Assembly: GCA_900753285.1 (NCBI GenBank)
Contig: CAADYN010000215.1
Span: 1 to 6,868 of the forward strand
Direction of reading: 5' to 3'
Length of the DNA stretch: 6,868 nt
Source: Clostridia bacterium
Lineage (GTDB): Bacteria > Bacillota > Clostridia > Oscillospirales > CAG-272
The notes under the pieces are model-generated. The model was not told the DNA's origin. It worked only from the letters and a program-made list of their open reading frames with translations, and did not search any database. Each line of letters begins with the position of its first letter. Position 1 is the stretch's first letter. A program made the translations under genes and the position numbers. Of this stretch, positions 1 through 5,189 are shown one piece after another.

Positions 1-1
1 A

Positions 2-811
2 CTGTTCGGCGGTCACTCCGGAGCTGACGTTAACCTCGGCAGAAAAGGCGCGGTTGCCGTTATCGCAAGACTTCTCTACGCCGCAGCAAAGGACAGTGAC
101 ATCCGTGTGTCCGAAATCGTAGGCGGAAACCGTGACAACGCTATTCCCCGTGAATGCCATGCCGCTGTTGCAGTAAAGGACAACGAAGCCTTCATGAACG
201 CGCTCACCTCCGAAGCCGAAAAAATCCGCGGAGAGCTTGTGTCAGACGACAACGGATTCAAGGTGACAGCCGTTCCCGTAAAATGCGAATCGTTTATGTC
301 AAACCGCCGTTCGCTCGAGCTTATCGCCTTGTTAAAGACTCTCCCCACAGGAGTTCGCACGATGAGCAGAAGCGTCCCCGGACTTGTTGAGACTTCATCA
401 AACCTCGCCGTTATCAGAAAAGCGGAAAACGGATTTGAGATTGTCGTTTCATCCCGTTCCTCCGTTGAATCGAGACTGGACGACATGCAGAACATAATCG
501 AATGCGCGGCTCTGCTCACAAACTCCGAGGTCAAGCACACCGACAGATACCCCGGATGGGACTACACCGAAGGCTCGGAAATGCAGAAGCTGTACCTTGA
601 CTCGGTAAAGAATCTCTTCGGAATCGACGCGAAGATAATCGGAATCCACGCCGGACTTGAATGCGGACTTCTCAAGGCTAAGAAAGACGACATGGACATG
701 ATTTCAATCGGACCCGACGTGAAGAATCTCCATTCCCCCGACGAAGTTCTCTCGGTTTCATCTCTCGCGAGACTTTGGGACATTGTAGTTGAAATTCTGA
801 AAAACGCGTAA
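2..811 (+). CDS. pepD: Aminoacyl-histidine dipeptidase (M20 family, PepD type), 3' part
   Basis: This is the last 269 residues of a metallodipeptidase that hydrolyses Xaa-His and related dipeptides in the cytoplasm. The frame is open from base 2 with no start, so the N-terminal part of the catalytic domain, with most zinc ligands, lies outside the window; PepD proteins are about 480 residues. Visible family motifs, in order: GGHSGAD at the very start (entry to the lid/dimerisation domain), NAIPREC near residue 46, a SSRS motif near 150, the YPGW segment, HAGLECGLL near 216 (bases 647-673), and SIGP followed by NLHSPDE near 236-247. The histidine at 731-733 corresponds to the C-terminal zinc ligand of M20C enzymes. 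The GTG at 107 is internal, since the similarity continues upstream of it. The gene converges on the next gene and ends 8 bases before a terminator stem. Family assignment is strong; exact substrate range is inferred. Confidence 0.95.
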   Translation: MFGGHSGADVNLGRKGAVAVIARLLYAAAKDSDIRVSEIVGGNRDNAIPRECHAAVAVKDNEAFMNALTSEAEKIRGELVSDDNGFKVTAVPVKCESFMSNRRSLELIALLKTLPTGVRTMSRSVPGLVETSSNLAVIRKAENGFEIVVSSRSSVESRLDDMQNIIECAALLTNSEVKHTDRYPGWDYTEGSEMQKLYLDSVKNLFGIDAKIIGIHAGLECGLLKAKKDDMDMISIGPDVKNLHSPDEVLSVSSLARLWDIVVEILKNA

Positions 812-819
812 GCAAAAAT

Positions 820-860
820 AAATCCTCCGTTTTGCACCTAAATGAGCATTCGGAGGATTT
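820..860. terminator. Bidirectional intrinsic terminator between convergent genes
   Basis: A perfect 10-bp stem pairs 820-829 with 851-860 (core ATCCTCCG / CGGAGGAT), with a 21-nt loop that can form a further TGC/GCA pairing. A T run follows on the + strand (858-863), and the A-rich stretch 814-822 provides a U-rich tail on the - strand. It lies between the + strand dipeptidase stop (811) and the - strand lipoprotein stop (868), so it can end both transcripts. Confidence 0.85.
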
Positions 861-867
861 TTTATGT

Positions 868-2580
868 TTATTGAGCTGTTACCTCAGTGGTTGTGCTTCC
901 TACTGTTACAGTATACGTCTCGCCGCTTGTGAGCATATCCGAGGCGATGTAAAGAGTGCTGCACTTTTCCGCGCTCGCTATCTCTATAACGGTCTGACCG
1001 CTTGCGTCTTTTACTGTAACGCTTGCTCCGCTTTCGGTAACTGACGAAGTGATATAAGGTACGGTGAACGCCTGTGAAGCCGAAGTTGCTCCGCGGGAGT
1101 ATGCGATGAATGTACCGCCACTTACCGTTGCAGTTCCGTTTACGTCGATTATGCAGTCGGGTTCGCCGTAGACTACCATATTCGGGTTGTTGACCGTTAT
1201 AGTGCCGCCGGTGATTTCAAGAGTTCCGTTTGAGTCAAGGACGTCGTTTCCGCCGCTGAGTGTAATATTACCGCCGAATATCTTGATGTACACTCCGTCC
1301 TCGGCAGGCTCATTGAATCCGCCGTTTCCGCCTCCGCCGAAGCCTCCGAATCCGCCAAAACCGCCTTTACCAAAGCCTGAGCTTGTGGAATCATCACCGG
1401 TGCCGTCGCCGGCAGGCTTATCGGGCGGTGTCTGTCCGTCTCCCGGTGTGAAATCTCCGCTCGGCATTTCCGGTCTTGTTCCGTCGGTGTTGTCGCTGTC
1501 GGGCATTTCGGGAGGGGTCTGTCCGTCTTCTGAGTTAAAATTGCTGAAATCGAAATCTCTGTCGGGAATCGTGAAGTCCGTGTCTCCGGAAGAGCCGAAA
1601 GCTGCGTTTATCGAGTCGTCGGAGGACACAATGTTTATATCTCCCCCGTATATCTCGACCTTTTTGCCTTCAAGTCCTTCGTAGCATTCAGTAATGTTTA
1701 TCTCGCCGCCGTACACGATAAGCCATGATTCAGCGTGAACCGCGTCGTCTCCTGCCGATATTTTTATCTTTCCGCCTTCGATTATCACATATCCCTTTTC
1801 TTCGTTTGAGTCGTTGTTTGATTTAAGTCCGTCAACGCCTGTGGTTATTGTTATCTCTCCGTCCTTGATGAGCAGGCAGTCCTTACCTTTTATCGCGTCT
1901 CCTACCGAATTCACTGTAATTTTGCCGGAGATGATTTTGAGGTCGTCTTTTGAGTGAATTCCCTTGTCGTAGTTTGCGTTTACAATAAGCTCACCGTCGC
2001 CGTTTATCGTCAAGTCAGCTTTGGAATATACAGCCGCCGCGGGTTCGTTCTCTCCGTCCTCATACGTGTACTCGGAGTTGTCGCTTATCGTGTTCACCGT
2101 TCCTGTCACGAGGGTGATGCACACGTTTTTCGCGGATTTTACGTATATCGGAGCCATGGCGTTATAAATCGTAACTCCCGAGAGGATGAGATGTACGTTT
2201 TCCTCTGATTCAACTATAATCTGTCCGCTGTAGTCCCCGCTCAGAACGTAATCCCCACCGTTTTCTATTTTAATGTATCCGTCTCCGACTTCAAGCTCTC
2301 CCGTTGTCTCCGCCTGACTTCCGCTGAAGGTGACGTAAACCGCGCTGTCGGAAACAGATGTATTCAAATCAAAGTCGGAATATTTTGCTTCGGGATAATA
2401 CTCGCCGTCGGTGGTTTCCGTTTCGGGATTGATTGTCGATGTGCTTTCCGCGGTATTATTCTGCTCCGCTGCGATATCGCTTTCTGTGTTTGTCGCATTC
2501 GTAGCGTTTGTCGCACAGGACGTAAGCATTAGCAGTGCAATAACCACGCTGAGCAGCTTCTTATATCTCGTATTTTTCAT
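868..2580 (-). CDS. Carbohydrate-binding domain (Cthe_2159-like) beta-helix lipoprotein
   Basis: This 570-residue protein is predicted to be exported and lipid-anchored. It has a basic N-terminus, a hydrophobic core and a lipobox LTSC with the acylated cysteine at residue 22, then a short ATN-ATN-ATN linker. Residues about 80-325 carry successive short strands with motifs such as NGGDYVLSGDYSG, LTINGDGELIV, IHSKDDLKI, GDAIKGKDCLLI, GVDGLKS and GDDAVHAESWLIVYGGEI. This is the right-handed parallel beta-helix pattern of the Cthe_2159 carbohydrate-binding family (PF14262), known from a Clostridium thermocellum protein binding cellulose and pectin-like polymers. Helix-like repeats resume at about 428-495, followed by a beta-rich C-terminal segment. 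Between them lies a low-complexity insert: acidic/Pro repeats (PPEMP, RPEMP, PPDKP; about 350-392) and a Gly-Phe tract (402-422). The start is supported by an AGGAG ribosome site (2589-2593) 8 bases before ATG. The polysaccharide ligand is unknown. Confidence 0.88.
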   Translation of the reverse strand: MKNTRYKKLLSVVIALLMLTSCATNATNATNTESDIAAEQNNTAESTSTINPETETTDGEYYPEAKYSDFDLNTSVSDSAVYVTFSGSQAETTGELEVGDGYIKIENGGDYVLSGDYSGQIIVESEENVHLILSGVTIYNAMAPIYVKSAKNVCITLVTGTVNTISDNSEYTYEDGENEPAAAVYSKADLTINGDGELIVNANYDKGIHSKDDLKIISGKITVNSVGDAIKGKDCLLIKDGEITITTGVDGLKSNNDSNEEKGYVIIEGGKIKISAGDDAVHAESWLIVYGGEINITECYEGLEGKKVEIYGGDINIVSSDDSINAAFGSSGDTDFTIPDRDFDFSNFNSEDGQTPPEMPDSDNTDGTRPEMPSGDFTPGDGQTPPDKPAGDGTGDDSTSSGFGKGGFGGFGGFGGGGNGGFNEPAEDGVYIKIFGGNITLSGGNDVLDSNGTLEITGGTITVNNPNMVVYGEPDCIIDVNGTATVSGGTFIAYSRGATSASQAFTVPYITSSVTESGASVTVKDASGQTVIEIASAEKCSTLYIASDMLTSGETYTVTVGSTTTEVTAQ

Positions 2581-2611
2581 TATTCCGTCTCCTCTGTTGT
2601 TTTGTGACGTT

Positions 2612-2642
2612 ATTATAATTTATCAATTTTATAACAGATTAA
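2612..2642 (-). promoter_or_regulatory. Possible sigma-A promoter for the beta-helix lipoprotein
   Basis: The - strand has a perfect TATAAT at 2617-2612 in an AT-rich stretch, 31 bases upstream of the lipoprotein start. No good -35 box is present: the best is TTAATC (2642-2637) at a long 19-base spacing. The gap to murI is 97 bases and shows no convincing terminator, so read-through from murI is an alternative source of transcript. Confidence 0.35.
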
Positions 2643-2677
2643 CGGCAATGTGTTTTTTTTCTGAAAAACCGATGATA

Positions 2678-3463
2678 TTATTTGTATTGCGCTCTTTTTT
2701 CAAGAAGAGAATAGTATTCGAGCGTCTTTGGATCAGTCACTCCTCTGCCGGAGATAAAATACTCGACCTCGCCTTTTTCTCCGCATGAATCGGGGGATAT
2801 TCCCTCTTTTTCCATCATATATTTAAGGCGGTTCACAGTTCCCTCGGTTCCGTCTATCATATCAATATCTCCGAGAAGAGCGCGGAAGCTGTCGCGGAAA
2901 TAGGCAAAGTGGGTACAGCCGAGCACAACTGCCGCGTAGTTTTCGCTCTCGTCAATGACGGTTTTCAGATAAGCCGTGACTGTCGGGATATCGAACACGG
3001 CGTTTTCCGCGAGAGTTACAAGCTCAGGCAATGCCGCAAGTGTAGGATAAGCACATCCCGCGTAGTTTTCGTCAATGAGGTGGTGCAGCTTCTCTCCGGC
3101 TATCGTGAGTGGAGTAGCGCACACAAGAATCTTCTCTCCGTGGTGCTTGACCGACGCGGGTTTTACTGCCGGCTCCATACCGATTATCGGAACGGAAAAG
3201 GTCTTTCTCAGCGTATCTATCGCCATGCTCGTCGCTGTATTGCACGCCACAACCACAATGTCCGCTCCGTGCTCCACAAGACATCCTACAGCCGCCTCAC
3301 TGTACCGCACAACCTCTTCCGGCTTCTTTTTTCCGTACGGAACATGGTCGGTATCGGCATAGTATATGTAATCGGCGTTTTTGATTTCTTCTCTGGCGTA
3401 TGACATTACCGAGATACCGCCGACTCCGGAATCAAAAAAGCCTATCTTGAAGTTTTCTCTCAT
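2678..3463 (-). CDS. murI: Glutamate racemase
   Basis: This cytoplasmic, cofactor-independent racemase interconverts L- and D-glutamate, supplying D-glutamate for the second residue of the peptidoglycan stem peptide. At 261 residues it has normal family length and appears complete. Hallmarks are visible: FFDSGVGG at 9-16 with Asp11, YYADTDHVPYG at 34-44, the first catalytic cysteine in ACNTAT (Cys74), GMEPAVKPA at 95-103, and the second catalytic cysteine in LGCTHF (Cys183, with His185). The ATG at 3463 follows an AAGAGGA ribosome site at about 7 bases. A consensus sigma-A promoter lies immediately upstream, so it can be expressed independently of spoVAC, which sits 74 bases upstream on the same strand. 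Identification is firm. Confidence 0.97.
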   Translation of the reverse strand: MRENFKIGFFDSGVGGISVMSYAREEIKNADYIYYADTDHVPYGKKKPEEVVRYSEAAVGCLVEHGADIVVVACNTATSMAIDTLRKTFSVPIIGMEPAVKPASVKHHGEKILVCATPLTIAGEKLHHLIDENYAGCAYPTLAALPELVTLAENAVFDIPTVTAYLKTVIDESENYAAVVLGCTHFAYFRDSFRALLGDIDMIDGTEGTVNRLKYMMEKEGISPDSCGEKGEVEYFISGRGVTDPKTLEYYSLLEKRAQYK

Positions 3464-3498
3464 GAGAGTCCTCTTTTCAAACGTTGGTATACGACATT

Positions 3499-3527
3499 AT
3501 TATATCCCAGTCAAGAGGATTTTTCAA
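3499..3527 (-). promoter_or_regulatory. Sigma-A promoter of murI
   Basis: On the - strand, TTGAAA (3527-3522) and TATAAT (3504-3499) are separated by exactly 17 bases. This places the expected start of transcription near 3492, about 28 bases before the murI ATG. It lies just past the spoVAC stop codon, giving murI vegetative expression separate from a sporulation gene. Confidence 0.8.
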
Positions 3528-3537
3528 GTACCGCACA

Positions 3538-3981
3538 TTATATAAAGCCGATAAGCCAGTATATCACGCCGTAAACCACTCCCGCCGATATTCCGTAGAG
3601 GATGACAGGACCGGCTATCGTGAATATCTTCGCTCCCACGCCGAGGATGTACCCCTCAGAACGGTTGTCGACAGCGCAGGAAGAAACAGCGTTCGCGAAT
3701 CCCGTTATCGGCACGAGAGTTCCACCGCCCGCGTGCTTTGATATGTTGTCGAACACTCCGAGCCCCGTGAGAAGTGCGGTTATGAAAATCAGCGTAACGG
3801 ATGTCAGCGTACCCGCGTTGTCCTCAGTTATTCCGAGGTATTTGTAGAGATTCAGAAGTGCCTGTCCCGCCGTGCAGATGAGTCCGCCGATGAGAAACGC
3901 GCAGACGCAGTTCTTTATGAGCGGGGATTTTTTCGCCCTTGCTTTAGCGTATCTTTTATAAACCTTGCTTTCCATAAACAT
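3538..3981 (-). CDS. spoVAC: Stage V sporulation protein AC (SpoVAC), forespore inner-membrane protein
   Basis: SpoVA proteins form the channel that moves dipicolinic acid into the developing spore and out at germination; SpoVAC is a membrane subunit. This protein is 147 residues (SpoVAC is usually about 150), with a basic N-terminus and hydrophobic segments at about 23-45, 58-78, 86-101 and 118-145. Family-typical stretches are IKNCVCAFLIGGLICTAGQ, LTSVTLIFITALLTGLG, VPITGFANAVSS, NRSEGYILGVG and a Gly-rich last helix. Length and N-terminal region fit SpoVAC better than the shorter SpoVAE. Two in-frame ATGs exist: from the AAGGA site (3985-3989) the first is only 3 bases away and the second (codon 3, at 3975) 9 bases, so the 145-residue form may be the real product. 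No spoVAD or spoVAE gene is adjacent, which is unusual. Confidence 0.88.
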   Translation of the reverse strand: MFMESKVYKRYAKARAKKSPLIKNCVCAFLIGGLICTAGQALLNLYKYLGITEDNAGTLTSVTLIFITALLTGLGVFDNISKHAGGGTLVPITGFANAVSSCAVDNRSEGYILGVGAKIFTIAGPVILYGISAGVVYGVIYWLIGFI

Positions 3982-3990
3982 ATATCCTTA

Positions 3991-4050
3991 TTCGGTTTAA
4001 TCTCGCATTAATATTGTGCCTCTTTTTGATTAAAATATACTAAAACCGAA
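3991..4050. repeat. Interrupted 8-bp inverted repeat TTCGGTTT / AAACCGAA
   Basis: TTCGGTTT at 3991-3998 is repeated as its reverse complement AAACCGAA at 4043-4050. The arms flank the predicted forespore-type promoter of spoVAC in the divergent intergenic region. They could be operator half-sites or the base of a loop, but 8-bp arms 44 bases apart may also be chance. Confidence 0.4.
4012..4040 (-). promoter_or_regulatory. Predicted forespore sigma (sigma-G-like) promoter of spoVAC
   Basis: On the - strand, GTATA (4040-4036) and CACAATA (4018-4012) are separated by 17 bases. The sigma-G consensus known from Bacillus is roughly GYATR, then 17-18 bases, then CATNHTA, so the -35 box matches fully and the -10 box in 6 of 7 positions. 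The same -10 area also partly fits sigma-F. Known spoVA operons are sigma-G dependent, which makes this match meaningful. The inferred start near 4005 gives a ~25-base leader. Confidence 0.5.
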
Positions 4051-4096
4051 TTTCGCAATATCTAATACTGTCGTTCGGAAATTTACTGTCTTTTAA

Positions 4097-4125
4097 TTGA
4101 CTTTATCTTCGGATGGGTGTATAAT
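4097..4125 (+). promoter_or_regulatory. Sigma-A promoter of the zinc-ribbon gene
   Basis: TTGACT (4097-4102) and TATAAT (4120-4125) are spaced by exactly 17 bases. The expected start near 4132 gives a ~43-base leader that includes the AAAGGA ribosome site (4161-4166), 8 bases before ATG 4175. Confidence 0.85.
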
Positions 4126-4174
4126 AGGAGCATGAAAGCAAACCAACATTTATATATACGAAAGGAATTTAATC

Positions 4175-4765
4175 ATGTCATTTTTTGAAGAATTCAAGCG
4201 TAACGCTACTGACGTTGCAAACAAAGCCGTAAAAAAGACCGGAGAACTCACAAACATCGCTAGGCTCGGCATCAACGTTAAGACAAACGAAGCTAAGCTC
4301 TCAAGCGTATTTGAAGAAATCGGTTATATGTTCTACGAAGCTCAGAGCACCGGCGCGGACCACACCTCCGATATCGCTTCCCTCATTATGAAGGCTGACA
4401 AGATAAAGGCTGATATCGAAAACACAAAGAAGGAAATCGCAAAGCTCAAGAAGGTAGTTATATGCACAGGCTGCGGCAATGAAGTATCCGAGGAAGCTTC
4501 CTTCTGCCCTCACTGCGGCGCGAAGATTGAAAAGCCCGAACCCGAAACCTGCGAAGACGATTCCTGCTGCGACGAAAACGAATGCTCCTGCGGCTGCGGA
4601 TGTGAAGAAACAGAAACCGAAGAAGAGACAGCCGAGACATGCGGATGCGGTTGCTGCTGCGACGAAGAAACCACGGAAGAGACTGAAACAACAGAAGCTT
4701 CTGAAGAATGCTGCGACACTCACGAAGACAGCGCGGACAACTCAGAAGACAGCACAAACGAATAA
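4175..4765 (+). CDS. Zinc-ribbon protein with cysteine-rich acidic (metallothionein-like) tail
   Basis: The 196-residue protein has no signal peptide and is probably cytoplasmic. Three parts can be seen. Residues 1-94 are Lys/Glu-rich and predicted helical, with a likely coiled coil at about 74-94, resembling the N-terminal region of small clostridial zinc-ribbon proteins of unknown role. Residues 97-114 form a zinc ribbon with ligands C97, C100, C111 and C114 (CTGC then CPHC). Residues 122-196 are an acidic Glu/Thr/Asp tail with 14 further cysteines between 126 and 180, clustered as CC (131-132), CxCxCxC (137-143), CxCxCCC (156-162) and CC (179-180). Such clustering suggests thiolate binding of several metal ions or a redox role; this is inference. 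It has its own promoter, ribosome site and terminator, so it is a single-gene unit divergent from spoVAC. Function is not recognised. Confidence 0.85.
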   Translation: MSFFEEFKRNATDVANKAVKKTGELTNIARLGINVKTNEAKLSSVFEEIGYMFYEAQSTGADHTSDIASLIMKADKIKADIENTKKEIAKLKKVVICTGCGNEVSEEASFCPHCGAKIEKPEPETCEDDSCCDENECSCGCGCEETETEEETAETCGCGCCCDEETTEETETTEASEECCDTHEDSADNSEDSTNE

Positions 4766-4771
4766 CAAAAC

Positions 4772-4808
4772 AAAAGAGGTATGTATCGAAAGGTATGTAC
4801 CTTTTTTT
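4772..4808 (+). terminator. Intrinsic terminator of the zinc-ribbon gene
   Basis: The arms 4772-4781 (AAAAGAGGTA) and 4798-4807 (TACCTTTTTT) pair over 10 bp with one G-U wobble, ending in a T7 run (4802-4808). It begins 7 bases after the stop codon. A 9-base direct repeat AGGTATGTA (4777-4785 and 4791-4799) lies inside and also allows alternative pairing of the second arm. Confidence 0.7.
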
Positions 4809-4831
4809 CTGTCAATTTTTCGGATTAGTGC

Positions 4832-4860
4832 TTGACAAAGGGGGAAGATTATAGTATAAT
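4832..4860 (+). promoter_or_regulatory. Perfect-consensus sigma-A promoter of tRNA-Thr
   Basis: TTGACA (4832-4837) and TATAAT (4855-4860) are both perfect hexamers at the ideal 17-base spacing. Initiation is expected near 4867, giving a leader of about 18 bases before the mature tRNA, to be removed by RNase P. This strength suits a stable RNA gene. Confidence 0.93.
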
Positions 4861-4884
4861 AAAAAAGCTGACAAAATTAAAAAT

Positions 4885-4956
4885 GCTAGTGTGGCTCAGG
4901 GGTAGAGCAGCTGATTCGTAATCAGCAGGTCGAGGGTCCGAATCCCTCCACTAGCT
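4885..4956 (+). tRNA. tRNA-Thr (anticodon CGT)
   Basis: A full cloverleaf can be drawn. The acceptor stem is GCTAGTG (4885-4891) with CACTAGC (4949-4955), 7 perfect pairs. The D arm is GCTC/GAGC (4894-4897, 4905-4908), and the anticodon stem GCTGA/TCAGC (4910-4914, 4922-4926) carries loop TTCGTAA with anticodon CGT at 4917-4919. A 5-base variable loop is followed by a T arm GAGGG/CCCTC with loop TCCGAAT. The anticodon reads ACG threonine codons. Position 73 would be T (4956). The 3' CCA is not encoded, because a T run follows directly, so CCA must be added by nucleotidyltransferase. The gene stands alone with its own promoter and terminator. Confidence 0.96.
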
Positions 4957-4973
4957 TTTTTTTATTTTTACTG

Positions 4974-5030
4974 AAAAAGAGCTTTGCACATTCAACCGGC
5001 ATGGTATGAAAACGTGAAAGCTCTTTTTTT
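4974..5030. terminator. Bidirectional terminator downstream of tRNA-Thr
   Basis: A 12-bp stem pairs AAAAAGAGCTTT (4974-4985) with AAAGCTCTTTTT (5017-5028), followed by T7 (5024-5030). CAC (4987-4989) and GTG (5014-5016) can extend it, and the loop holds a small ACC/GGT pairing. On the - strand the same hairpin ends in a T5 run, so it may also stop transcripts from the glycosidase gene. Confidence 0.8.
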
Positions 5031-5035
5031 ATTTA

Positions 5036-5125
5036 AAGATACTCTGATTTAATCGGATTTTTGCGATAAAAGGCTAAAATATAGGGGCTTTTGTCGCAAA
5101 AATAACCTTAAATCAGAGGATTCTT
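5036..5125. repeat. Long imperfect hairpin element (~90 nt), possible MITE or structured RNA
   Basis: The stretch folds almost entirely on itself. An outer stem pairs CTCTGATTTAA (5042-5052) with TTAAATCAGAG (5108-5118), extended outward with small bulges to about 5036/5125. An internal loop (5053-5057 against 5103-5107) can place two G-A oppositions side by side. An inner stem pairs 5058-5072 with 5088-5102 over 15 bp with one G-U wobble (TTTTTGCGA/TCGCAAAAA, then TAAAAG/CTTTTG). The apical loop is about 15 nt. No T run follows on either strand, so it is not a standard terminator, and the terminator at 4974-5030 already serves the tRNA. TA dinucleotides at 5034-5035 and 5125-5126 could be a target duplication. 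What it is remains unknown. Confidence 0.75.
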
Positions 5126-5189
5126 AGTTTCTCTCTTCTCTTGTTATCTTATACGCGGCGCTGATCTCTCCATCCGCTACCGCGCTGTT

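Noticed and set aside
1187..1684. 165-residue + strand open frame, rich in proline and serine
   Set aside because: It is the reverse complement of the beta-helix lipoprotein, opposite its low-complexity insert. It has no ribosome site or family motif, and the - strand frame carries the recognisable protein.
2640..2677. Terminator for murI (TTTTTCAGAAAAA hairpin on the - strand)
   Set aside because: The stem is only A-T pairs with a 3-nt loop and no following T run.
3072..3403. Three overlapping open frames of 70-164 residues across murI
   Set aside because: All overlap the well-supported murI frame, with no motifs or ribosome sites of their own.
4301..4723. 140-residue - strand open frame, rich in Phe, Ala and Cys
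   Set aside because: It is a shadow of the Glu/Thr/Cys-rich tail of the zinc-ribbon gene, whose repetitive codons leave other frames open.
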